From Alphaproteobacteria bacterium (GTDB lineage: Bacteria; Pseudomonadota; Alphaproteobacteria; Rhizobiales; Rhizobiaceae), in NCBI GenBank assembly GCA_018823835.1, contig JAHJHT010000010.1, forward strand, positions 150,799-214,798: a stretch of DNA of 64,000 bases, in the 5' to 3' direction. Below, in pieces: positions 1 through 7,213 of this stretch. The notes beneath the pieces are model-generated. The model was given only the letters and a program-made list of their open reading frames with translations, did not search any database and had not been told where the DNA came from. A program made the position numbers and the translations under genes. How positions within the stretch are numbered: position 1 is the stretch's first letter; each line of letters opens with the position of its first letter.

Positions 1-539
1 TCGGCCGGCCAGCCGCCGCTGTGCTCTCCGAACGCTTCGCGGTCATCAGCAAAGAGCGCGCGGCTCGCTTCCTCAAAGCCTGGCAGGTCGCCCGCCATTG
101 CCGACATGAAGCGGTAGGCGGCCTCCCGGTCCGCCCGGGCGCGGCCCCTGCCCTCTTCCGAGCGCATCGCCGCCTCCGTCAGGCGCCTGAGCGCATTCGA
201 CGCGCCGCCGGGCTGCGCCGACAGCCAGGCCCAGTGCCGCGGCAGCAAGGTCACCTCGCGGGCGACCACGCCGAGCTTCGGCCGCCCACGCCCCGGCGAC
301 TTCGCCTCATCGCTTTGCGGAGCATTTCGCGCCTCAAGCCGGGCCATGACCTCCGCATCGGAGCCACGAAGATCAAGGTCGATAACGCCGCCAGTCTCGT
401 CATCGAAGACCAGCAGCGGCTTCTCCGGGTCAGACGCGACAGCCTGCCTCGCCGCGACGGCCACCTCGGCAAGCGGTCCCGCCGCAATGGCTCTCGTGCC
501 CTGGAAGGCGATACTGGGCGTTGACGGCGATACGGACAT
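1..539 (-). CDS. DUF2239 family protein (partial, C-terminus outside window)
   Basis: A reading frame opens at an ATG whose complement is at 537-539 and runs off the left edge without a stop (about 179 codons). The predicted protein begins MSVSPSTPSIAFQGTRAIAA. It contains the family hallmarks RGRPKLGVVAREVTLLPRHW near residues 83-102 and YRFMSAMAGDLPGF near residues 144-157, which I recognise from DUF2239 proteins. Function is unknown. It is divergent from a GIY-YIG family gene, with 117 bp between the start codons holding a 20-bp palindrome. The C-terminal end cannot be judged. Confidence 0.85.
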   Translation of the reverse strand, partial: MSVSPSTPSIAFQGTRAIAAGPLAEVAVAARQAVASDPEKPLLVFDDETGGVIDLDLRGSDAEVMARLEARNAPQSDEAKSPGRGRPKLGVVAREVTLLPRHWAWLSAQPGGASNALRRLTEAAMRSEEGRGRARADREAAYRFMSAMAGDLPGFEEASRALFADDREAFGEHSGGWPA

Positions 540-590
540 GAACTGGTTCCTCAATGAGGCCCCTTCTACCCGGATAAAAATCGTTGCGTC

Positions 591-610
591 AATATTACCC
601 GGGTGATATT
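591..610. promoter_or_regulatory. 20-bp near-perfect palindrome between divergent genes
   Basis: AATATTACCCGGGTGATATT is an inverted repeat with one mismatched pair, centred on CCCGGG. It lies in the 117-bp gap between the divergent DUF2239 and GIY-YIG genes. A second inverted repeat flanks it: GCGTCAAT at 586-593 and ATTGACGC at 622-629. The arrangement fits an operator for a dimeric regulator controlling both genes. No candidate regulator gene is adjacent in the window. Confidence 0.55.
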
Positions 611-656
611 CCCCGCCACTAATTGACGCGGCAGGTCGCCGCCAGCGGGAAACGCC

Positions 657-992
657 ATGAAGAACGAACGCAAGAAGGCTGCCATCGCGGCCTATAAGGA
701 ACGCGAGGTGGTCGCCGGCATCTACGCCGTGCGCTGCAACCCCACAGGCGAGCGCTGGCTGGGTGCCGCGCCGAACATCGCGACAGTGCAGAACCGCGTC
801 TGGTTCGGCCTGCAGATGGGAACCAGTCCGCACCGACGCCTGCAGACTGCCTGGCGTGAGCATGCCGCCGACTTCGCCTTCGAGGAGATCGAACGCATTC
901 CCGAGGAGGAGGACGCCTACTTCCGCGACCGCAAGCTGAGCGACCGCCTTGCCCACTGGTGCGAGGCCTTGGGTGCCCGGCCGCTGGGCTGA
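657..992 (+). CDS. GIY-YIG nuclease family protein
   Basis: 111 residues. The GIY half of the signature is present as AGIYAVRC (G21-I22-Y23). The YIG half is degenerate (W34-L35-G36), followed by NRVWFGLQMG and the FAFEEIE segment typical of this small single-domain group. Members have the GIY-YIG fold, but nuclease activity is unproven for this subgroup, and the weak second motif leaves catalysis uncertain. The ATG at 657 follows GCGGGAAACGCC as a plausible ribosome binding site. The divergent DUF2239 neighbour suggests co-regulation, but the biological role is unknown. Confidence 0.75.
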   Translation: MKNERKKAAIAAYKEREVVAGIYAVRCNPTGERWLGAAPNIATVQNRVWFGLQMGTSPHRRLQTAWREHAADFAFEEIERIPEEEDAYFRDRKLSDRLAHWCEALGARPLG

Positions 993-1105
993 GGCTGCCT
1001 CTCGACGCGAAGCTGCCCCCGCAACAAGACCACTCTGGCTCAAGCCCTGCCCGTTGCGGGCGCGAGGGACTTTGGGCATGGTTCGGCCGAATTCAGGACG
1101 GACTC

Positions 1106-2164
1106 ATGCAAAAATCAGTTGAAGAACTTCCCGGCGACACCGAAGGCGTCGTCTACCGGATTCCCGTGTACCGGTTCGCCGGATCGTCGGCCGATGCGCC
1201 CTCGGCCTATATCCAGGCAGCGCTCCATGCCGGCGAGCTGCCGGGCGTGGTGGCTATCCATGCGCTGATGCCCAAACTGCGGCAGGCCGAGGCCGAGGGC
1301 CGCATTCTGGGCGACATCACGGTCGTGCCGGCTGCCAACCCGGTCGGGCGCGCGCAATATCTGTTCGGCGATCTCGAGGGCCGCTTCCATCTCGGCACCC
1401 GCACGAACTTCAACCGCGACTTCCCGCTGCTCGACCGGCCGGAAAAGAGCGCGCTGCCGCCGGCGACGCCCGCCGCAACCGTTGACGTGCGCCTAAAGCG
1501 CCTGCTGGTGGAATTGTCGGTCGGCCATGATATCGTGCTCGACCTGCACTGCGACGACGAAGGCGTGCCCTACTTCTATGTCCCGGCCGAGCTGTGGCCG
1601 GCCATGCAGGATTGCGCGGTAGCGATGGGCGTCGAAGCCGTTGTGCTGTGGAAAGGTTCCTCTGGTGCTGCCTTCGAGGAAGCCGCGATCCATCCCTGGC
1701 TGCAACTGCCGCCTGAAGAGGCCGATCTCGAGCGCCGCGTCATCACTACCGTCGAGTTTCGCGGCCAGCGCGATGTCGACAGTGCGTATGCCGAGTCGGA
1801 TGCGCAGGGCATCTATCGGCTTCTCGCCACGCGGGGCGTTATTGCCGACAAGGAGGCCGCGGCGCCGAAGAACTTCGATGGCGTGGTCGCGCCCATCGAG
1901 AATGTCGAGATGATCTCGATGCCGCGCGCCGGCGCGATCCTGTTCCATGTCGAGCCCGGACAGCGCATTGCGAATGGCGCGCCGCTCGCGACCATCGTGC
2001 ATTCACCGGGCGAACCGGATGGCGCGATCGAGATTCAGGCGCCGCAGGCCGGCTACATCCTCACCCGTTCCATGCACCGTTCCGGCCGCGCCGGTGACGA
2101 CATCATCAAGCTGGTCGGAGAAGCGCGCAGCACCAAGCCTAAGGACGGCGCGCTAGAAGACTAG
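1106..2164 (+). CDS. Succinylglutamate desuccinylase/aspartoacylase family zinc hydrolase
   Basis: 352 residues, M14-like zinc carboxypeptidase fold of the AstE/aspartoacylase family, which removes acyl groups from acylated amino acids. The zinc motif HAGELPG gives H41 and E44, the third ligand is H148 in LDLHCDD, and the catalytic glutamate is E217 in VEFRG. NFNRDFP is also characteristic. The C-terminal 90 residues resemble the small beta domain often attached to this family. The ATG at 1106 is preferred over an upstream in-frame start because AGGACGG lies a few bases before it. The substrate cannot be assigned from sequence. A strong terminator follows. Confidence 0.8.
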   Translation: MQKSVEELPGDTEGVVYRIPVYRFAGSSADAPSAYIQAALHAGELPGVVAIHALMPKLRQAEAEGRILGDITVVPAANPVGRAQYLFGDLEGRFHLGTRTNFNRDFPLLDRPEKSALPPATPAATVDVRLKRLLVELSVGHDIVLDLHCDDEGVPYFYVPAELWPAMQDCAVAMGVEAVVLWKGSSGAAFEEAAIHPWLQLPPEEADLERRVITTVEFRGQRDVDSAYAESDAQGIYRLLATRGVIADKEAAAPKNFDGVVAPIENVEMISMPRAGAILFHVEPGQRIANGAPLATIVHSPGEPDGAIEIQAPQAGYILTRSMHRSGRAGDDIIKLVGEARSTKPKDGALED

Positions 2165-2177
2165 GTCCGAATACAGG

Positions 2178-2210
2178 AAAGCCCGGGGCAGTGACCCGGG
2201 CTTTCTCTTT
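2178..2210 (+). terminator. Rho-independent terminator after the aspartoacylase-like gene
   Basis: Perfect 10-bp stem AAAGCCCGGG (2178-2187) and CCCGGGCTTT (2195-2204) with a 7-nt loop, followed by CTCTTT. It lies 13 bp after the stop codon of the preceding gene. Confidence 0.85.
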
Positions 2211-2230
2211 GGTTCAGTTTCCGGCCTTCG

Positions 2231-2405
2231 TCAGATGACAAAGAACAAGTTCGAGATCAGCACCACGGCAGCACCCGCCGCGAGCGTCAGGTAGGGCAGG
2301 ATGCCCGCCCTGCGCACGACCAGATCGGACTGCCAGCTCCCATGAGCATGGCATTGACGCAGGACAGCATCGCACCGATCGCGACACAGGCATGGGCAAG
2401 GTCAA
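2231..2405 (-). pseudogene. Possible broken small membrane-protein gene
   Basis: Reading leftwards, one frame gives LDLAHACVAIGAMLSCVNAM, which looks like a membrane helix. After a shift near 2340 another frame gives RRAGILPYLTLAAG followed by a hydrophobic end, ISNLFFVI, and a stop at 2231-2233. Joined, the two halves resemble a small two-helix membrane protein. Neither frame alone has a sensible start. This looks like a frameshifted remnant (or a sequencing error) lying between a terminator and the trp promoter. I do not recognise a family. Confidence 0.3.
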
Positions 2406-2447
2406 GCCTGTGTTTGCGTGATCAACCGAAGCTCGACCCGAATCCCG

Positions 2448-2476
2448 TTGCGCGGATCGTCAATCGCCGCTATGGG
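2448..2476 (+). promoter_or_regulatory. trp promoter (leaderless leader-peptide transcript)
   Basis: TTGCGC (2448-2453), 17-bp spacer, TATGGG (2471-2476). The -10 box ends 6 bp before the ATG of the leader peptide at 2483. Transcription would therefore start at or beside that ATG, as I recall being described for the Sinorhizobium meliloti trp leader. The 318 bp between the upstream gene and the leader peptide otherwise hold only a terminator and a possible broken gene. Confidence 0.6.
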
Positions 2477-2482
2477 AAATTC

Positions 2483-2527
2483 ATGACCGCGCACGTGAAC
2501 GTATCGACTTGGTGGTGGGCCTGCTGA
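2483..2527 (+). CDS. trpL: trp operon leader peptide
   Basis: A 14-residue peptide, [14 protein letters not shown], with three consecutive Trp codons (2510-2518), located 115 bp before trpE(G). It matches the length and Trp-triplet position of rhizobial TrpL peptides. Ribosome stalling at the Trp codons when charged tRNA-Trp is scarce should prevent terminator formation. No Shine-Dalgarno sequence precedes it and the promoter sits immediately upstream, so translation is probably leaderless. In Sinorhizobium the released attenuator RNA and the peptide also act in trans; whether that holds here is inference. Confidence 0.88.
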   Translation: MTAHVNVSTWWWAC

Positions 2528-2529
2528 CA

Positions 2530-2600
2530 GCGGCCTGAAAGCGCGTGCGCGTGTAATTTTGGTGGCCGCAACGGAATATCCGGGCGGCCATTTGTGTTTC
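2530..2600 (+). promoter_or_regulatory. trp attenuator (antiterminator/terminator pair)
   Basis: Segment GCGGCC (2530-2535) can pair with GGCCGC inside 2563-2569, forming the antiterminator. The same segment TGGCCGC (2563-2569) can instead pair with GCGGCCA (2584-2590), which is followed by TTTGTGTTTC, forming the terminator. The mutually exclusive pairing directly after a Trp-rich leader peptide is classical transcription attenuation. Confidence 0.75.
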
Positions 2601-2642
2601 AGGTGCTTGCCCGGCCCCGCGCGGGAACGGTTGGAGACGGGA

Positions 2643-4832
2643 ATGACGATCGAGCAGCTTGAAGACGGTGGGGAGCGTTTTGTCACGGCCGGTGGCGTGG
2701 CGATCACCCGCCAGCGCCATGAAACACCCTATGCCGGCGCCATCGAGGCCTATATCGACGGGCTGAACGGCCGCCGCGGCGCGGTTTTCTCCTCCAACTA
2801 TGAATATCCCGGGCGCTACACGCGCTGGGACACGGCGATCATCGATCCGCCGCTGGTCATCTCCGCGCGCGGCCGCGCCATGCGCATCGAGGCGCTCAAC
2901 GAGCGCGGCGAGGTTCTCCTGCCGCTCGTCCTCGACACTGTTTCGAACCTGGACGACGTCACGGTTGCGGAGTCGTCTGCAACGCTCGTTCGTCTGGACA
3001 TTGCGGCGCCGGGCCGCGTATTCACGGAAGAGGAACGCAGCCGCGTTCCGTCAGTGTTCACTGTGCTGCGTGCCGTGGTCGGCCTGTTCCGGACGGAGCA
3101 GGATTCCAATCTCGGCCTCTACGGCGCCTTCGGCTATGACCTGGCCTTCCAGTTCGACCCGGTCGACTTCTCGCTGCAGCGCGCCGACAGCCAGCGCGAC
3201 CTCGTGCTCTATCTGCCGGACGAGATCCTCGTCGTCGATCATCACCAGGCGCTGGCCTGGCACGACCGCTACGATTATGCCGGCGAAGGCTTCACGACCG
3301 AGGGGCTGCCCCGGGGCGGCAAGGAAGAACCTTTCAAGCCATCGAGCAGCATCCCGCCGCGCGGCGACCATGCACCCGGCGAATATGCAAAGCTCGTGGA
3401 GAAGGCCAAGGAGAGTTTCCGGCGCGGCGACCTCTTCGAGGTGGTGCCGGGCCAGATGTTCTACGAGCGCTGCGAAACGCCGCCCTCCGAGATCTCGCGC
3501 CGCTTGAAGCAGATCAACCCGTCACCCTACTCTTTCTTCATCAATCTCGGCGAAGGCGAGTACCTCATCGGCGCCTCGCCGGAGATGTTCGTCCGCGTCA
3601 ACGGCCGGCGCGTCGAGACATGCCCGATCTCGGGCACCATCAAGCGCGGCGACGACGCCATATCGGACAGCGAGCAGATCCTCAAGCTGCTCAACTCGAA
3701 GAAGGACGAGTCCGAGCTGACCATGTGTTCGGACGTCGATCGCAACGACAAGAGCCGTGTCTGCGAGCCGGGATCCGTGCGCGTCATCGGCCGGCGCCAG
3801 ATCGAAATGTATTCGCGCCTGATCCACACCGTTGACCATATCGAGGGCCGGCTGCGCGAAGGCATGGACGCCTTCGATGCCTTCCTCAGCCATGCCTGGG
3901 CGGTGACCGTTACGGGCGCGCCGAAACTCTGGGCGATGCGCTTCATCGAAAAGAACGAGAAGAGCCCCCGCGCCTGGTACGGCGGGGCGATCGGCATGGT
4001 ACATTTCAACGGCGACCTCAACACCGGCTTGACCTTGCGCACCATCCGCATCAAGGACGGCATCGCTGAAGTCCGCGCCGGCGCAACGCTGCTGTTCGAC
4101 AGCGCGCCCGAGGAAGAAGAAGCCGAGACCGAACTGAAGGCATCAGCCATGCTCTCCGCCATTCGTGACGCCAAGGCCGGCAATGCCGCCACCGCCGAAC
4201 GCCAGACCTCCCGTGTGGGCGATGGCGTCAACATCCTCCTCGTCGATCACGAGGACAGCTTCGTGCACACGCTGGCGAATTACTTCCGCCAGACCGGCGC
4301 TACCGTTTCAACGGTCCGCTCGCCGGTCGCCGACGAGGTGTTCGACCGACTCAAGCCCGACCTGGTCGTGCTGTCGCCCGGCCCCGGCACGCCAAAGGAC
4401 TTCGACTGCGCGACGACCATCCGCAAGGCGCGCGACCGGCACTTGCCGATATTCGGCGTCTGTCTCGGCCTCCAGGCGCTCGCCGAGGCCTATGGTGGCG
4501 AACTGCGCCAACTCCACGTTCCCATGCATGGCAAGCCCTCGCGCATCCGCGTGTCGAAGCCGGGCATCATCTTCTCCGGTCTGCCGAAGGAAGTGACCGT
4601 CGGCCGCTACCATTCGATCTTTGCCGACCCGGTCAGGTTGCCGGCTGAATTCGAGGTTACCGCCGAGACCGAAGACGGCATCGTCATGGCCTTCGAGCAC
4701 CGCAAGGAGCCCATTGCCGCGGTGCAGTTCCACCCGGAATCGATCATGACGCTCGGCCAGGATGCCGGCATGCGCATGATCGAGAACGTCGTCGCCCACC
4801 TGCCGCGCAAGGCCAAGGTCAAGGCGGCCTGA
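2643..4832 (+). CDS. trpE: Anthranilate synthase, fused TrpE(G)
   Basis: 729 residues, the usual size for the rhizobial fusion. It converts chorismate and glutamine to anthranilate, the first committed step of tryptophan synthesis. Component I spans about residues 1-520 (chorismate-binding core with [10 protein letters not shown] and [20 protein letters not shown]). Component II, a class I glutamine amidotransferase, begins near residue 530 ([13 protein letters not shown]), with nucleophile C607 in FGVCLGLQ and H697/E699 in QFHPES. The ATG at 2643 follows GGAGACGGGA and lies downstream of the leader-peptide attenuator. A frame extending further upstream would enter the attenuator and is not the start. 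Confidence 0.97.
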   Translation: MTIEQLEDGGERFVTAGGVAITRQRHETPYAGAIEAYIDGLNGRRGAVFSSNYEYPGRYTRWDTAIIDPPLVISARGRAMRIEALNERGEVLLPLVLDTVSNLDDVTVAESSATLVRLDIAAPGRVFTEEERSRVPSVFTVLRAVVGLFRTEQDSNLGLYGAFGYDLAFQFDPVDFSLQRADSQRDLVLYLPDEILVVDHHQALAWHDRYDYAGEGFTTEGLPRGGKEEPFKPSSSIPPRGDHAPGEYAKLVEKAKESFRRGDLFEVVPGQMFYERCETPPSEISRRLKQINPSPYSFFINLGEGEYLIGASPEMFVRVNGRRVETCPISGTIKRGDDAISDSEQILKLLNSKKDESELTMCSDVDRNDKSRVCEPGSVRVIGRRQIEMYSRLIHTVDHIEGRLREGMDAFDAFLSHAWAVTVTGAPKLWAMRFIEKNEKSPRAWYGGAIGMVHFNGDLNTGLTLRTIRIKDGIAEVRAGATLLFDSAPEEEEAETELKASAMLSAIRDAKAGNAATAERQTSRVGDGVNILLVDHEDSFVHTLANYFRQTGATVSTVRSPVADEVFDRLKPDLVVLSPGPGTPKDFDCATTIRKARDRHLPIFGVCLGLQALAEAYGGELRQLHVPMHGKPSRIRVSKPGIIFSGLPKEVTVGRYHSIFADPVRLPAEFEVTAETEDGIVMAFEHRKEPIAAVQFHPESIMTLGQDAGMRMIENVVAHLPRKAKVKAA

Positions 4833-4839
4833 CCGGCCG

Positions 4840-5748
4840 ATGCCAGCCAAGCGGAAGGTCGCGGCTCTCGCCTTTTGGTCGATCATCATCGCCTTCGCGG
4901 TGATGGGGCTGAAATTCGTCGCCTGGCGGATGACCGGCTCTGTCGCGCTCTATTCCGACGCGCTTGAATCGATCGTCAATGTCATCGCCGCGCTCGCCGC
5001 CTTCTGGGCTATCCGCATCAGCCACAAGCCGGCCGACCAGAACCATCCCTTCGGCCATCACAAGGCGGAGTATTTTTCCGCCGTCCTTGAGGGAGTCCTG
5101 ATCGTCCTGGCGGCAATGCTGATCCTCGCCGAAGTCTGGCGCGCCTGGCAGACGCCGGTGCCGATAGACCAGCCGTGGGAGGGACTGACGATCAACGGCC
5201 TGGCAGCGGCCGTCAATCTCTTCTGGGCGCAGCTTCTTATTCGTACCGGAAGCGCCGGGCGCTCGCCCGCACTGGTCGCCGACGGGCGTCACATCATGAC
5301 GGACGTCGTCACATCGGTCGGCGTCATTATCGGGCTTGTCGGGGCAGTGCTGACAGGCTGGACAATCCTCGACCCCGCGCTCGCCATCATCGTGGCTCTC
5401 AACATCCTCTGGCAGGGCTGGCAGGTAATCGGAAATTCGATGCAGGGTCTGATGGACCGCGCCGTGGACAAGGACGAGCACTTCCGCATCCGCGACATCA
5501 TCTCGCTCAACTCGAAGGGCGCAATCGAGGTGCACGACCTCAAGACGCGCATCGCCGGCCGCGCCACCTTCATCGAGTTCCATCTCGTGGTCGATGCGGG
5601 CATGACCGTTGCCGAGAGCCACGTCATCTGTGACCGCATCGAGGAAGCGCTCAAGGCCGAGATCCCGAGCGTGCGCATCATCATCCATGTCGAACCTGAC
5701 GACGAGGCAAAGTTGCCTCTAGGGACCGGAGCCGTCCCCTTTGCCTAG
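4840..5748 (+). CDS. Cation diffusion facilitator (CDF) family transporter
   Basis: 302 residues. The N-terminal half holds about six membrane helices and the C-terminal about 90 residues form the cytoplasmic metallochaperone-like domain. CDF proteins exchange protons for divalent metals such as Zn, Fe or Mn across the inner membrane. The helix-2 motif YSDALESIVN, the loop NHPFGHHKAEYFS and the helix-5 motif DGRHIMTDVVTS supply the expected metal residues. The position four after the helix-2 Asp is Ser rather than the Asp of zinc exporters such as YiiP, so metal selectivity is open. It starts 7 bp after trpE(G) and may share its transcript, although no functional link is known. Confidence 0.85.
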   Translation: MPAKRKVAALAFWSIIIAFAVMGLKFVAWRMTGSVALYSDALESIVNVIAALAAFWAIRISHKPADQNHPFGHHKAEYFSAVLEGVLIVLAAMLILAEVWRAWQTPVPIDQPWEGLTINGLAAAVNLFWAQLLIRTGSAGRSPALVADGRHIMTDVVTSVGVIIGLVGAVLTGWTILDPALAIIVALNILWQGWQVIGNSMQGLMDRAVDKDEHFRIRDIISLNSKGAIEVHDLKTRIAGRATFIEFHLVVDAGMTVAESHVICDRIEEALKAEIPSVRIIIHVEPDDEAKLPLGTGAVPFA

Positions 5749-5822
5749 CGCTGCCGCGAAACCTTGCACTAGAGACGATTGCACCTGACATTTCCGGCCC
5801 GCCGGGTTTAAGAACACTCCAG

Positions 5823-6911
5823 ATGCAAGCGCCCGCCCCGCCTTCTCCACCGCAAAGTCTCGGAAAACTGCCAGCCGTCGCGCAGTGGGTCGTGCTGCTG
5901 CTCGTCTCGCTTGTGTTCGCCGCCATCCTCGAATTCGCCGGCATGCCTGCGGCAATGCTTATCGGCCCGATGCTGGCGGCGATCCTCGCCGGCACCAACG
6001 GCGCGACGGTCAGGGTGCCGAGCTATGGCTTCGCCGGCTCGCAGGCACTGGTCGGATGCCTTGTCGCCGCGTCCCTCTCGCCTGCCATCTTCGCGACCTT
6101 CCTGCACGAATGGCCGCTCTTCATCGGCGTCGTGACGGCCACCCTTGTCGCCTCGAGCTTTCTCGGCTGGTTCATCAGCCGCTTCAAGATCCTGCCCGGA
6201 ACCACCGCCGTATGGGGTTCGGCCCCGGGCGGCGCCACGGCCATGGTGCTGATGGCCGGTGCCTTCGGCGCGGACGCCAGGCTCGTCGCCTTCATGCAGT
6301 ATCTGCGCGTCATCTTCGTCTCGATCTCGGCGGCGATGATCGCGCGCCTTTGGGTTGACACATCGGGAGTCGAGGCGCCGCCGGGCATCTGGTTTCCGGC
6401 CATCGAGTGGCCCGCCTTCGCAGCGACGCTTGCAATCGCGGCGGCCGGCGGCTTCGCGGGCCGGCTGTTGCGCCTGCCTTCACCCTATTTCCTGGGTGCT
6501 GCCATCCTTGGCGCCATCATCCATCTCGGGCTCGGCGCGCCGATGCAATTGCCGGTCTGGCTGCTCGGCACGTCGTACATGCTGATCGGCTGGGCGATCG
6601 GACTGAACTTCACCCGCGCGATCCTGCACCATGCCGCGCGCGCCCTGCCCCAGATCGTCGGCTCCATCGTTGCGCTCATGTCGTTTTGCGGCGGTCTCGC
6701 CTGGCTGCTCAGCCACGAGCTCGGCATCGATCCGCTGACAGCCTATCTCGCAACCAGCCCCGGCGGCATGGATTCGGTGGCGATCATTGCCGCCGCCTCC
6801 GACAGCGTCGACCTGTCCTTCGTCATGGCGCTGCAGAGCGCCCGGCTGGTGATCGTATTGGCCCTCGGCCCGTCGCTGGCGCGGCTTGTCGCACGCTGGA
6901 TCAAGACCTGA
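5823..6911 (+). CDS. AbrB family (COG3180) integral membrane protein
   Basis: 362 residues with roughly ten hydrophobic segments arranged as two similar halves. Each carries a Pro/Gly-rich re-entrant motif (PAAMLIGPMLAA and WGSAPGGATAMVLMAG in the first, TSPGGMDSVAIIAAAS in the second). This is the AbrB duplication found in proteins annotated as ammonia monooxygenase/AbrB regulators, which look like transporters rather than DNA-binding proteins. The substrate is unknown. The ATG at 5823 is followed by a short Pro-rich cytoplasmic leader. It stands alone, 74 bp after the CDF gene. Confidence 0.75.
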   Translation: MQAPAPPSPPQSLGKLPAVAQWVVLLLVSLVFAAILEFAGMPAAMLIGPMLAAILAGTNGATVRVPSYGFAGSQALVGCLVAASLSPAIFATFLHEWPLFIGVVTATLVASSFLGWFISRFKILPGTTAVWGSAPGGATAMVLMAGAFGADARLVAFMQYLRVIFVSISAAMIARLWVDTSGVEAPPGIWFPAIEWPAFAATLAIAAAGGFAGRLLRLPSPYFLGAAILGAIIHLGLGAPMQLPVWLLGTSYMLIGWAIGLNFTRAILHHAARALPQIVGSIVALMSFCGGLAWLLSHELGIDPLTAYLATSPGGMDSVAIIAAASDSVDLSFVMALQSARLVIVLALGPSLARLVARWIKT

Positions 6912-6934
6912 GCGGCTGGCGCCGAGGCGCACTC

Positions 6935-6963
6935 TTGCCACGTCAGCGGCCCTGATGTAATAG
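6935..6963 (+). promoter_or_regulatory. Promoter of the leuA leader, placing the start site on an ATG
   Basis: TTGCCA (6935-6940), exactly 17 bp, TAATAG (6958-6963). The -10 box ends 7 bp before the ATG at 6971, so the transcript should begin at or within a base of that codon. The geometry is almost identical to the trp leader promoter at 2448-2476. Confidence 0.6.
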
Positions 6964-6970
6964 ACGCGCC

Positions 6971-7090
6971 ATGTCAAAGCGCCAGGCCATTGCCATGTCC
7001 CGTCAGTCCGCCTTCGCGGTCGAGACCGTTCGCGCGCTTTCCTCGGCCCTTCTGCTGCTCGGTCTTATCGGCGATCGTCGGGCCAGCTGA
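6971..7090 (+). CDS. Probable leuA leader peptide (leucine-rich)
   Basis: A 39-residue open frame upstream of leuA ending in ALLLLGLIGDRRAS, with four consecutive Leu codons (27-30) and a fifth at 32. It precedes a long hairpin region and the leuA start by 123 bp. The Leu run just before a stop is what a leucine attenuator peptide should look like. A second in-frame ATG at 6995 exists, but the promoter fits the first one with no untranslated leader. I infer ribosome-mediated attenuation by leucyl-tRNA; no experiment is implied. The alternative is a chance open frame. Confidence 0.65.
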   Translation: MSKRQAIAMSRQSAFAVETVRALSSALLLLGLIGDRRAS

Positions 7091-7137
7091 AGGAGCGCCC
7101 GGCGGTCGACCAAGCCGCCCCGCGCAGCAAGCTCCTT
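7090..7137 (+). promoter_or_regulatory. Hairpin region between the leu leader peptide and leuA
   Basis: AAGGAGC (7090-7096) is complementary to GCTCCTT (7131-7137). Inside it GGCGG (7101-7105) pairs with CCGCC (7115-7119), giving a long two-part stem that begins on the last base of the leader-peptide stop codon. A clean U-tract terminator is not obvious, so the exact attenuation mechanism is uncertain. Confidence 0.45.
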
Positions 7138-7213
7138 GCCAGTCACAATTTCCTGCATGAAGATTTGATAGGCATCGCACGCTTTGAAGGCGACGGTGCC
7201 GGGAGCAGACAAG

